From positions 1 through 33,520 of the forward strand of contig CAYGFD010000002.1 of the NCBI GenBank assembly GCA_964349095.1: 33,520 nt of DNA. Reading direction: 5' to 3'. Positions within the stretch are counted from its first letter, which is position 1. Each line of letters starts with the position of its first letter. Below, piece by piece: positions 8,809-16,588 of this stretch. The notes under the pieces were generated by a model that saw nothing but the letters and a program-made list of their open reading frames with translations, was not told the DNA's origin and did no database searches. Origin of the DNA: UBA10001 sp964349095. Its GTDB lineage: Bacteria; Patescibacteriota; Patescibacteriia; Veblenbacterales; UBA10138. Made by a program: the position numbers and the translations under genes.

Positions 8809-9789
8809 CTATGAAATTAATTTGGTAATAGTGCGCTTAAACTCTTCAACCATCGGCACTTGCTCTGACTCAACGCCGTAATTAACAGCGGAATAAAAAG
8901 CCGCCCAATCACCCAATATAATCATAGAAAATATTTTTTCTAAGCGTGATTTACCTTGAAATTTTATTACACTTACAGCTAATTTTCTATCACAATAGAG
9001 TTGTTCCAAAACTTCCATACGCGTTAACACTCGCTCATTATCTTCATCGTCAACTAAAATTATAAAATGAAAAAGTTTAGATAACGCCTTGGTTGCAGAT
9101 TTAACATCAAAACCCGTCATCTCGTTATGATTCATTTCTGGTAACACATTACTAAATGCAGGTATCTTTCCGGTTTCATTGAATTTAATTTTCCAGTTAT
9201 AAACAATGGCCGCGTTTCTATTGGAACCATAAACAACCGGCACACGACCCTTGATTAAACTCGCTATTTTTTTGCCAGCCGTCTCTAAATTTCTGGGCTT
9301 TAATATTTTTGCTAAAGTAGTTGATTCTTTCAGTATATTTTCCTCGCCTATGGCCTTAAGAAGCGCTTTGAAACTATAACCAATAGCCATTCTCGGCTGG
9401 ATACCGGTTGCTGGTATTTTAATAAACGGTAATTTGTATTCTGTTGCCAACTCACCTAACTTACCGCCAATGCTAATAATTAAAGGTTTGATTTTCTTTT
9501 TTAAACATTGATTCAATGCCTCAACCACTTCCTCTGTATTACCAGAATAAGAAACCAAAATTATTGAGCTGTTTTTTAAATCTTTATCTGATAATGGGGG
9601 TAATCCATAATCGCAATGCACAGACAATTGAATATCGGGTCGAATAGTTTTAACCAAATCTGCGGCTAAATGAGAGCCACCGATACCGACGACTATAAAA
9701 GGGCCGCTTGCTCTAAAACCATCTTTATTTTCAATACTTGGATTGTATGTAAATTGATTTGGAAAATTGGTTATTACACTTTTCATCAT
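8809..9789 (-). CDS. Bifunctional phosphoglucose/phosphomannose isomerase, SIS domain
   Basis: A 326-residue tandem SIS-fold protein of the archaeal/bacterial dual PGI/PMI family. It is expected to interconvert fructose 6-phosphate with glucose 6-phosphate and mannose 6-phosphate. Supporting blocks are VVGIGGSHLAAD, SYSGNTEEVVEAL (the phosphosugar-binding serine loop), ISIGGKLGELA and NHNEMTGF. ATG codons at 9789 and 9786 are both possible; the first forms an ATGA overlap with the TGA of the DUF2090 gene upstream. The coupling to an aldolase-like gene suggests the two act in the same sugar-phosphate route. Confidence 0.85.
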   Translation of the reverse strand: MMKSVITNFPNQFTYNPSIENKDGFRASGPFIVVGIGGSHLAADLVKTIRPDIQLSVHCDYGLPPLSDKDLKNSSIILVSYSGNTEEVVEALNQCLKKKIKPLIISIGGKLGELATEYKLPFIKIPATGIQPRMAIGYSFKALLKAIGEENILKESTTLAKILKPRNLETAGKKIASLIKGRVPVVYGSNRNAAIVYNWKIKFNETGKIPAFSNVLPEMNHNEMTGFDVKSATKALSKLFHFIILVDDEDNERVLTRMEVLEQLYCDRKLAVSVIKFQGKSRLEKIFSMIILGDWAAFYSAVNYGVESEQVPMVEEFKRTITKLIS

Positions 9790-10685
9790 AAATTATTCGT
9801 AAAAACTTTATAAAAATGAGTATAATTTTTGCATATAACTTCCACAGCCTGATCCCTGTTTATTTTAGCAGATAAATAGTCTTTTAGCGCCTGCCAGAAA
9901 ATGGTTCGCCCGACCGCAAAGCCGATCACACCTTGAACTCCATGGCCTGACCTTAACCAACGCTCAACGTCGACACCATTACCACCCCGTCCTAAAATAA
10001 TCAAACCGACGTTTTCTCGCCCCTCGCTTTGAATCCGATTTACCAATTCTTTATAACTATTTTGACTTACAAAACCCTCCACTTTCCACACATCGGGATC
10101 AACCCCACTATCGTGAAGCTCCCTCACCATTTGTAGCGCTAACTTGGGTCTGGTATCTTCATCAAATATTTTCACATCCATCCCTTCATCTACTTCTTCG
10201 GCGGTGGCACTTATTAAAACCTCCAACAAAAATTTATAGCCCGAACGGTGACACCATTCGCTCAAAATCTTTAAACGAGCTTGTTGCCGAATGTTTAACT
10301 CATGATCACCAGCTGGATTATACCGCACCAATGCTTTGACAAAATCGGGGTCATATTTTTTTATATGTTGCGCAAATTCATCCCCGTACTCAAAACTAAA
10401 TTCAGCTTGACCACTCTTCTCAGTCGAGAGACAAATTAAATGACCATTTTTTTTTGCTTGACGTAGGATTGCGTCACCAAATTCTTCATCAACTAAAATT
10501 GCCGCATTAGAGTGGGGAATCATTTTCTTTTCTACCGCCCTACTAAAACCATCGTAAATAATTTGTTTCAACTCCTTAACCCTCAGCCCATCTCCGTTGC
10601 CTCCTAACAACTTAGAAACAAATGACTCTCTGTGATCAAACGGTAAAATAAATAACGGTTTAGAGTAACCAAGATCAATTAACAT
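9786..10685 (-). CDS. Stand-alone DUF2090 protein (IolC C-terminal, aldolase-like)
   Basis: A 299-residue TIM-barrel-type protein of the DUF2090 family, otherwise found as the C-terminal half of some IolC fusion proteins and linked to 5-keto-2-deoxygluconate 6-phosphate aldolase. Recognisable blocks are LFILPFDHRESF at the N-terminus, ILVDEEFGDAIL, KALVRYNPAGD, FLLEVLISA and VWKVEGF. The lysine in WKVEGF is a candidate Schiff-base residue by analogy with class I aldolases (inference). No inositol-pathway genes are nearby, so a role in inositol breakdown is doubtful. Its overlap with the PGI/PMI gene points to fructose-type phosphosugars. Substrate unknown. Confidence 0.72.
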   Translation of the reverse strand: MLIDLGYSKPLFILPFDHRESFVSKLLGGNGDGLRVKELKQIIYDGFSRAVEKKMIPHSNAAILVDEEFGDAILRQAKKNGHLICLSTEKSGQAEFSFEYGDEFAQHIKKYDPDFVKALVRYNPAGDHELNIRQQARLKILSEWCHRSGYKFLLEVLISATAEEVDEGMDVKIFDEDTRPKLALQMVRELHDSGVDPDVWKVEGFVSQNSYKELVNRIQSEGRENVGLIILGRGGNGVDVERWLRSGHGVQGVIGFAVGRTIFWQALKDYLSAKINRDQAVEVICKNYTHFYKVFTNNL

Positions 10686-10688
10686 AAA

Positions 10689-11120
10689 TTAAAAATTTAC
10701 AGGTATTACAATTTGATCATCGTGTTCTGGTAATCCAGATGGATTATCTTTTTGTAAAATCAATTGACCACTTGCAGTTTGTGGTGGTAGAAAATTAATA
10801 ACGGCAGTAAAGGGCACATAATTTTCAGTCATCCAATCACCTTGCGCTTGAGCAATACCTTGACCGAGAGTGTTATTGTTGGAATCTTTTAATATTACTG
10901 GGAAAGATGCTTCAAAAAACCAATATCCGCGCGCCTGCCCTGTAATGGTTAACGGGCTTGAAATCAACGCATTGGGTACTGGCGTCGTAACAATTACCAG
11001 CGGCTGTTCAACATTGATAGGCTCGTTTACCAGCGCCACTTGAGGTCTGGCTGCAAACCACCACATTGCACCGGCCACAATTAATAATACAATAGAAATA
11101 ATAACTGATTTCATTTTCAT
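10689..11120 (-). CDS. Membrane-anchored Gmad2 immunoglobulin-like domain protein
   Basis: A 143-residue protein. Residues about 4-22 are one hydrophobic helix (VIISIVLLIVAGAMWWF) that works as a signal anchor; there is no lipobox cysteine. The rest matches the Gmad2 immunoglobulin-like fold: VTTPVPNALISSPLTITG, then GYWFFEASFPV, and a final strand block ending IVIPVNF. Gmad2 domains were first noted in spore-germination proteins but occur widely in non-sporulating Patescibacteria as extracytoplasmic beta-sandwiches of unknown ligand. It lies 2 bases after the FKBP gene and 3 bases before the DUF2090 gene. Confidence 0.75.
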   Translation of the reverse strand: MKMKSVIISIVLLIVAGAMWWFAARPQVALVNEPINVEQPLVIVTTPVPNALISSPLTITGQARGYWFFEASFPVILKDSNNNTLGQGIAQAQGDWMTENYVPFTAVINFLPPQTASGQLILQKDNPSGLPEHDDQIVIPVNF

Positions 11121-11122
11121 AA

Positions 11123-11665
11123 TTATTGGTTGATAGTTAATAACTCTACCTCAAAAATTAATGTCGCATTCGGTGGAATTACGCCCGCAGCACCTTTATC
11201 ACCATAAGCTAAGCTGGCCGGAATTGTTAACATTCTCTTTTCTCCAGGCTTCATACCAACAATGCCATCATCCCAACCTTTAATCACTTGCCCGGCGCCT
11301 AGTGTAAAAGTAAAAGGCTCATTTCTCTGGACACTAGAATCAAAAACTTGTCCGTTAGTAAGTTTGCCAGTGTAGTGAACACTAACCTTATCGCCATTTA
11401 CCGCCGCCGTGCCACTGCCTGGTTTTAATACTTCAATTATTAAATTATTGGCCGTTGGTTGTTTGGTATTGTCCATACTTTCTTCATTATTAGTTAATTG
11501 ATAATCATTAACCCAATTTATATCCCCCGCCGGCTCAACTGAATTAGATTTGAATAAAAAATATATTGAAATACTGACCACCAAAACACCAACCAAAACA
11601 CCCAAAACTACACCCGAGCTTTGTTGTTTGTAATTGCCATCTGATTGTATAACTTGCCATTCCAT
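11123..11665 (-). CDS. Membrane-anchored FKBP-type peptidyl-prolyl isomerase
   Basis: About 180 residues. After a short polar N-terminus there is one membrane helix (about 18-38, VVLGVLVGVLVVSISIYFLF), a linker, then a complete FKBP domain. The domain shows VSVHYTGKLTNGQVFDSS, FTFTLGAGQVIKGWDDGI, GMKPGEKRMLTIP and AYGDKG...IPPNATLIFEVEL. It should isomerise proline bonds in proteins outside the cytoplasmic membrane. The frame opens from a TTG at 11707, but that start would overlap the Clp-like gene. The ATG at 11663-11665, 4 bases after that gene's stop, is preferred. The link with the membrane-anchored Clp-like ATPase suggests an envelope protein-folding role. Confidence 0.9.
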   Translation of the reverse strand: MEWQVIQSDGNYKQQSSGVVLGVLVGVLVVSISIYFLFKSNSVEPAGDINWVNDYQLTNNEESMDNTKQPTANNLIIEVLKPGSGTAAVNGDKVSVHYTGKLTNGQVFDSSVQRNEPFTFTLGAGQVIKGWDDGIVGMKPGEKRMLTIPASLAYGDKGAAGVIPPNATLIFEVELLTINQ

Positions 11666-11669
11666 AATA

Positions 11670-14231
11670 TTAAAATTGTTCCGCTTTCTCAACTCTGACA
11701 ACACCACCTGGCTCTAAAATTACGACATCACGTCTAGTTAATTTACCAGTCAATAAATAATTTGCCAATGCGTTGTCAACATTTTCTTGTATTGCACGCT
11801 GCAGTGGTCTAGCGCCATAAATAGGATCGAAGCCGCTGCGCGCTAATTCTTCGATGACTTTATCGGTCGCTTTAAAATGAATACCTCTTTTTTCCAAATT
11901 TGTTTCTAATTTTTTAAGTAACAATTTGGTTATTTGTACCACCTCATCAAAATTCAGCGGTTTAAAGACTATTACCCCGTCAAACCTATTTAATAACTCT
12001 GGTTTAAAATATTTTTTTAAATGATCAGAAATTAACGCTTGCTTTATAGTAACTATTGTTTGACCAGCTTGCAACGATTCCTGTATAAACTGGGTGCCGG
12101 CGTTAGATGTAGCAATTATAATACTATTTGTAAAATCAACAGTTTTACCCGTAGAATCTGTTAATCGGCCATCATCAAACATTTGCAAAAACACATTTAA
12201 TATATCTGGATGTGCTTTTTCAAATTCATCTAGCAATATTAATGAATAAGGGGCACTATGAATTGCCTCGGTCAAATAACCTGAGGAATTACCCATGCCC
12301 GGCGGCGCACCAATCAGTCGATACATACTCTCGGCTGTTTGGTATTCTGACATATCTAATCTAATCATTTTATTCTCACCACCAAAATATTCTTGCGCCA
12401 CTGTCTTAGCTAATTCTGTTTTACCGACACCAGTTGGGCCTAAAAACAAGAAGGTTGATATAGGCTTAGATGAAGTTCGGAGCTCCACTCGAGCACGACG
12501 CAAAGCCGACGCCACCGACTTAACTGCTTCGTCTTGTCCAATTATTCGCTGGTGTAAAATATTTTCTAAATTTAATAACTTCTCACCCTCCGGTTTAGAA
12601 ACCTGTGTCACTGGAACGTTCACCTTACTAGCCACAAGCTGTGCCACATCCTCACCAGTGATGACGCCATTTTGTCCTTTCTTCTGGCGCGAAAAAATCG
12701 CAACCTCTTCGCAAAGTTTTATCGCTTTATCTGGTAAATAATGGTCGGGCATATAACGTCTAGATAAATCGACCGCTGTCGCCATCGCTCCATAAGAAAA
12801 ATAAACATTATGTTGATACTCTAAATACCCAACCGTACCCTCAAGTATTTGAATGGCTTGATTGTTCTCTGGCTCGGCAATCTTAACTTCTTGCATTTCT
12901 TGGCCAAGTGAGGATTTAGAAATGACCGAGCGATAATCCGCGGGAGTGGTTGAGGCTAGTGTAATTATTTGCCCTTGTCGAATAAAATTGGCGATAACAT
13001 CTGCCACATCGAGTGTCCCCTCTGTCCCCATAGAGATACCAACTAAATTTTGTATATCATCAATATATAGAATAATATTCCCCGCCCGCGCAATTTCATT
13101 TAATACTTGCGTTACCATTTGCTCCACCTGACCCGCTGATGTAGTACTGCCCACTAAAGATGTTACAGAAAGTAAATACAATTTCTTATCAACCAATGGC
13201 GCCGGCACCTCTTCAGCTACCATTGCTTGAGCAATCCCCTCAACTAATGCGGTTTTACCAACCCCCGGCTCACCAACCAATAAAACGCTAGATCGGCCAC
13301 CTTCAATTATTCTAAATATTTCTTGAATTTCTTTATCTCTACCCAAGAATGGTTTCAAATACCCATTAGCCGCTTCATAGGTCAAATCTCGGCTTAATTT
13401 ATCAAGCAAGGGTGTGGCTACCGCTAGATAAGCTCGATCTAATGAATGCCTTGGTCTCCAAGATGCTTTTTTAAGTCTGCGATTACGATCCTGAATCATT
13501 TTACGTCTCACCGCAAACCACGATGAAATATTTTCTATCATTACCGGCTCGATAGCCAATTCTTCCATTACAGTTTTAGCCAACGATTCTCCGGTAGCTA
13601 TCACTTGCAAAACCTCCCCCACCTCAACAAATTTACTTCGTCTACTTACGGCCAGTTCTGCTGACTGACATAAAACCTTACTTAATTTATCGTGCCAACC
13701 AATATTGTGGCCGCGTGGTAATCTTGATAACGCCGACCCAATAGTTTTAAATAACTTCTCTGGATCAATACCTAGCCTTGAAAAAATAGATTGCCCTGTT
13801 TTTGTTTTCAACATTCCTGCTAAAAAATGTACTTCGTCTACTTGGGCGTGATTAAACTTTCTTGCATACTGGAAAGACTCTTCGATCATTTGCCAAATCT
13901 CATAACCCAAATAATTTTCAACCTCAACCACTTCTCCTATATGACGTAAGGTTTTTTTATTTACCGTTTCTGAAATTATTCTATAAAATGAAAAGCAAAT
14001 AAAAAATACGCACAACCACCACCAGCGGGCCGAGGGGTTGGCTGGAAAAAAAGAATCAATGATTAATCTGCTACTTCCCAACCACCAATACGTTTGATAG
14101 GCAAAGATCGCTAGACTAGTAATTGCCATTATCAAACCAATCAAGCCGACTGCTCGATTTATTTTTTGTTCAAACTTACGCGCCTCCAATGAGGCTAGGG
14201 TTGGTTTAATTGTCCAAACAAAACTAGCCAT
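11670..14231 (-). CDS. Membrane-anchored Clp-like AAA+ ATPase with a degenerate D1 motor
   Basis: About 853 residues, numbered from the ATG at 14229-14231 (a TTG at 14240 would overlap the previous gene). Order: two membrane segments (about 27-47 and 68-85), a Clp N-type helical region (about 108-238), AAA D1 (about 295-520), AAA D2 (about 560-853). The ClpB coiled middle domain is missing and no IGF/IGL ClpP loop is visible. D1 keeps Walker A GEPGVGKT (320-327) but has Asp-Asp at 391-392 where ClpB has Asp-Glu. Gln-Glu replaces the tandem arginine fingers near 444-445, and TTSAG replaces the aromatic KYRG pore loop. D2 has intact GPTGVGKT, LLDE, the arginine in LLNRFD and GARPL, but its GYVG pore loop is replaced by GMGN. 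It probably acts on membrane or envelope proteins; mechanism unknown. Confidence 0.85.
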   Translation of the reverse strand: MASFVWTIKPTLASLEARKFEQKINRAVGLIGLIMAITSLAIFAYQTYWWLGSSRLIIDSFFPANPSARWWWLCVFFICFSFYRIISETVNKKTLRHIGEVVEVENYLGYEIWQMIEESFQYARKFNHAQVDEVHFLAGMLKTKTGQSIFSRLGIDPEKLFKTIGSALSRLPRGHNIGWHDKLSKVLCQSAELAVSRRSKFVEVGEVLQVIATGESLAKTVMEELAIEPVMIENISSWFAVRRKMIQDRNRRLKKASWRPRHSLDRAYLAVATPLLDKLSRDLTYEAANGYLKPFLGRDKEIQEIFRIIEGGRSSVLLVGEPGVGKTALVEGIAQAMVAEEVPAPLVDKKLYLLSVTSLVGSTTSAGQVEQMVTQVLNEIARAGNIILYIDDIQNLVGISMGTEGTLDVADVIANFIRQGQIITLASTTPADYRSVISKSSLGQEMQEVKIAEPENNQAIQILEGTVGYLEYQHNVYFSYGAMATAVDLSRRYMPDHYLPDKAIKLCEEVAIFSRQKKGQNGVITGEDVAQLVASKVNVPVTQVSKPEGEKLLNLENILHQRIIGQDEAVKSVASALRRARVELRTSSKPISTFLFLGPTGVGKTELAKTVAQEYFGGENKMIRLDMSEYQTAESMYRLIGAPPGMGNSSGYLTEAIHSAPYSLILLDEFEKAHPDILNVFLQMFDDGRLTDSTGKTVDFTNSIIIATSNAGTQFIQESLQAGQTIVTIKQALISDHLKKYFKPELLNRFDGVIVFKPLNFDEVVQITKLLLKKLETNLEKRGIHFKATDKVIEELARSGFDPIYGARPLQRAIQENVDNALANYLLTGKLTRRDVVILEPGGVVRVEKAEQF

Positions 14232-14233
14232 AT

Positions 14234-14584
14234 TTACCAAATGATTAAAATTATACTAAGAGGCAAAATGATTATCCATAATATAAATATAATTAAATAC
14301 CAGGTTGCCCAAAAAATCATTCTAAAAGATTTGTATAAAATCAATAGAAAACGCATGACTAAACTAATTATTCTTCCTTGCCAAGAATAATCACCGTACA
14401 TTGGCTTGAAAAAATATTTTATAAAAAGTCCAATAGCAAGCCTCTCCCAAGTATCGCTAACTCTTTCAATACAATATTTCGCCATCATTCTAACGCCTTC
14501 GCTATACCACCAAATCGGAAATCGCCATAGATCACCTATGGCACTGAGCATTATTTTGCTTGTTTCCTCCCGAGCATAATTCAT
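14234..14584 (-). CDS. Small membrane protein of unknown function, first gene of the Clp-like operon
   Basis: About 116 residues from the ATG at 14582-14584 (MNYAREE...). The N-terminal half is amphipathic and rich in tryptophan and arginine (LWRFPIWWYSEG). Two adjacent hydrophobic helices fill the C-terminal half, ending in an extremely hydrophobic IILPLSIILIIW. The frame can be extended to a TTG at 14599, but that stretch contains the TATAAT of a likely promoter, so the ATG is chosen. It precedes the membrane-anchored Clp-like ATPase with a 2-base gap and may be its membrane partner (inference from context only). I do not recognise a named family. Confidence 0.6.
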   Translation of the reverse strand: MNYAREETSKIMLSAIGDLWRFPIWWYSEGVRMMAKYCIERVSDTWERLAIGLFIKYFFKPMYGDYSWQGRIISLVMRFLLILYKSFRMIFWATWYLIIFILWIIILPLSIILIIW

Positions 14585-14590
14585 AACATC

Positions 14591-14619
14591 ATTATACAAT
14601 GTCCTGAAACAAGCGAAAA
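14591..14619 (-). promoter_or_regulatory. Candidate promoter of the Clp-like operon, giving a leaderless mRNA
   Basis: A perfect TATAAT (14591-14596) lies 7 bases before the ATG at 14584, so transcription should start at or next to the start codon. The -35 region (TTTTCG at 17-base spacing) is weak, about 3 of 6 bases. No Shine-Dalgarno is possible in such a transcript. Confidence 0.5.
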
Positions 14620-14629
14620 GAAAAATATT

Positions 14630-15769
14630 CTATAGCAAATCCTTACTAATGGCTTTTCTAAGCAAGCGCATGAATTGGAGATAAAAATGCAGATTATGTA
14701 GTGATGCCAACCGGGCACCCAAAACCTCCTCACTTACAAACAAATGGCGTAAATAGGCACGGGTAGCTCCATAATCCTTACACGCCGGACACGAGCAGTT
14801 AGCATCAATTAAACTAAAGTCTTTAGCGAAAGTTGCACTTTTTAAATAAATAGTCGAGTAAAATTTTTCATCATCATTAAATACTAAATGAGGATTTTCA
14901 AAGTCTCCCACAACTTCTCGGTTCCAAATATATAAACGACCATGTCGCCCCTCACGTGTAGGTATCACACAATCAAAACAATCAATTCCCCTTTTTACAG
15001 CTTCTAATATATTTTCTGGATAACCAACACCCATTAAATAATGCAACTTACTGGGTGGCAATAATGGTACTGTATAATCAAGTACTTGATACATTTGCTC
15101 TGGCTCTTCCCCCACCGCCAAACCACCAATAGCAAACCCATCAAAAGGTAAACTCGTAAGCTCGCTAACACTTTGTCTTCTCAAATCTTCAAACACTGAT
15201 CCCTGAACAATACCGAATAAATTCTGACCGGTTTTTTTTACAGTTGGCCAGTACTCCACTTGTTCCTTTGCCCATTTGGTGGTGCGATCAACAGATGACT
15301 GCACTATTTTTTTACTAGAATCAGATGCTACACACTCATCAAGGACCATCGCTATATCTGAACCTAAACTCACTTGAATATCCAAAGCAGTACGCGGTGT
15401 TAAATTATGGGTTGCGCCATCATCCAACGATTTAAAAATAACACCCTCGTCAGTTACCTTGCGCATTTTACTCAAGCTAAAAACCTGAAAACCACCCGAA
15501 TCTGTTAGTATCGGCCCCGACCAATTCATAAACCTATGTAAACCTTGGGCAGCGTTTATTATCTCCAGGCCCGGCTTTAACCACAGGTGATACGTGTTGG
15601 AAAGTATAATTTGAGCTCCTAAACTTTTTACTTCATTGGTGGTCAAACCCTTCACCGCTCCCCGTGTTGCAATTGGTAAAAAAAACGGAGTCTCAATGTC
15701 GCCACGAGAAGTTGAAAAAACCCCTGCTCGGGCTTGACTTTTAGTTGATAAATGATCTAAAGTAAACAC
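14630..15769 (-). CDS. tgt: tRNA-guanine transglycosylase
   Basis: Bacterial Tgt, 379 residues, exchanges the wobble guanine of GUN-anticodon tRNAs for preQ1 in queuosine synthesis. The (beta/alpha)8 barrel signatures are all present: LPIATRGAVKGLT, LSNTYHLWLKPG, TDSGGFQVFSLS, GFAIGGLAVGE and FDCVIPTREGRHG, which holds the nucleophilic Asp. The zinc site is C-x-C-x2-C (CSCPACKDY) plus a later His in AYLRHLF. The start is GTG (15767-15769) with the N-terminus MFTLDHL. No other queuosine gene is in the window. It diverges from the phosphatidyltransferase gene with 47 bases between, and no confident promoter was found there. Confidence 0.96.
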   Translation of the reverse strand: MFTLDHLSTKSQARAGVFSTSRGDIETPFFLPIATRGAVKGLTTNEVKSLGAQIILSNTYHLWLKPGLEIINAAQGLHRFMNWSGPILTDSGGFQVFSLSKMRKVTDEGVIFKSLDDGATHNLTPRTALDIQVSLGSDIAMVLDECVASDSSKKIVQSSVDRTTKWAKEQVEYWPTVKKTGQNLFGIVQGSVFEDLRRQSVSELTSLPFDGFAIGGLAVGEEPEQMYQVLDYTVPLLPPSKLHYLMGVGYPENILEAVKRGIDCFDCVIPTREGRHGRLYIWNREVVGDFENPHLVFNDDEKFYSTIYLKSATFAKDFSLIDANCSCPACKDYGATRAYLRHLFVSEEVLGARLASLHNLHFYLQFMRLLRKAISKDLL

Positions 15770-15804
15770 TCAATAAAACTAGCATAGAAAAAGCAAAAAA
15801 GAAA

Positions 15805-15810
15805 AGGAGG
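15805..15810 (+). promoter_or_regulatory. Shine-Dalgarno site that fixes the TTG start of the phosphatidyltransferase
   Basis: AGGAGG ends 6 bases before TTG 15817, ideal spacing. The next ATG (15829) is 18 bases away, too far. A full-strength Shine-Dalgarno is rare in this window, where most genes have none. Confidence 0.75.
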
Positions 15811-15816
15811 GAGCCT

Positions 15817-16557
15817 TTGAACCTTAACATGGATTATTTGAACGCCTTGATTAGAAGCAAGGATTCTCTACTAACAAAACCACTTCGCGAATTTAAAGAA
15901 TCGTGTATAGCAAAGATTGATCAATATCGATCGAGACATCAGGCAGTGCCCCTAGATTTGTTCATTTTCGAATTTTTAGTAGTTAAACACAAAGTAATTC
16001 CCAACTTCCTGACACTGTGTCGCATAGCTATGGCTTGGCCGCTATATTTGAACTTGGTTGAATATAATAACGACACCGCTTTTTTCATTTTTACGACGGC
16101 GATTTGTACGGATTTTATTGACGGTATTGTCGCCCACGGCTTTGACAACGTCACTTGGTTCGGAAAAATCGTCGATCCAATTGCCGACAAAATTATTACT
16201 GCCGTGGTACTTATAGGGATGAAGAATGATGTTCCTGATTGGGTTTTTTACTCTATTTTGAGCATAGCTGGAACGTTATTCCTTATTTCGGCCGCCTATT
16301 TTATTGGTCGGGCACTATTCGGAATAACTTCTACATTTGGAGCATCAGGATGGGGTAAATGGAAATTTGCATTCGAGTGTGGTGGTTATGTGTTATTATT
16401 CGGGGCCAGATTCTTAATTCCATCACTAACCCATCAAACGGTTTACTACCTAGGAATATTGTTCTTAATAATCTCCATCCCTTTAGGGATTATGAGTATC
16501 GTCGGATACTTATGGCCAATGGCGCTGAAAAAAAGATTCGGCGAATACCGAACATAA
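15817..16557 (+). CDS. CDP-alcohol phosphatidyltransferase (PgsA-like)
   Basis: A 246-residue membrane enzyme expected to transfer a phosphatidyl group from a CDP-alcohol to an acceptor in phospholipid synthesis. The catalytic motif is at residues 99-124: D99-F-I-D102-G103-I-V-A106-H107, eight residues, G116, D120, D124. The usual DGxxAR arginine is His107 here. About five to six membrane segments surround it (for example near 84-98, 140-160, 165-185 and 210-235). A roughly 50-residue polar N-terminus precedes the core. The TTG start is supported by the AGGAGG. It is transcribed alone, opposite to its neighbours, and ends in its own terminator. The acceptor (glycerol phosphate or other) cannot be told. 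Confidence 0.82.
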   Translation: MNLNMDYLNALIRSKDSLLTKPLREFKESCIAKIDQYRSRHQAVPLDLFIFEFLVVKHKVIPNFLTLCRIAMAWPLYLNLVEYNNDTAFFIFTTAICTDFIDGIVAHGFDNVTWFGKIVDPIADKIITAVVLIGMKNDVPDWVFYSILSIAGTLFLISAAYFIGRALFGITSTFGASGWGKWKFAFECGGYVLLFGARFLIPSLTHQTVYYLGILFLIISIPLGIMSIVGYLWPMALKKRFGEYRT

Positions 16558-16588
16558 TCAGACTCCTTGTAAATGGGTCTGATTTTTT
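16556..16588 (+). terminator. Rho-independent terminator of the phosphatidyltransferase gene
   Basis: Perfect 8-base stem AATCAGAC (16556-16563) / GTCTGATT (16577-16584), loop of 13 bases, T-run to 16588. It overlaps the TAA stop codon (16555-16557). Confidence 0.8.

Noticed and set aside
12295..12741. 148-codon plus-strand frame inside the Clp-like gene
   Set aside because: Shadow of a clearly coding AAA+ gene; no ribosome site or recognisable domain.
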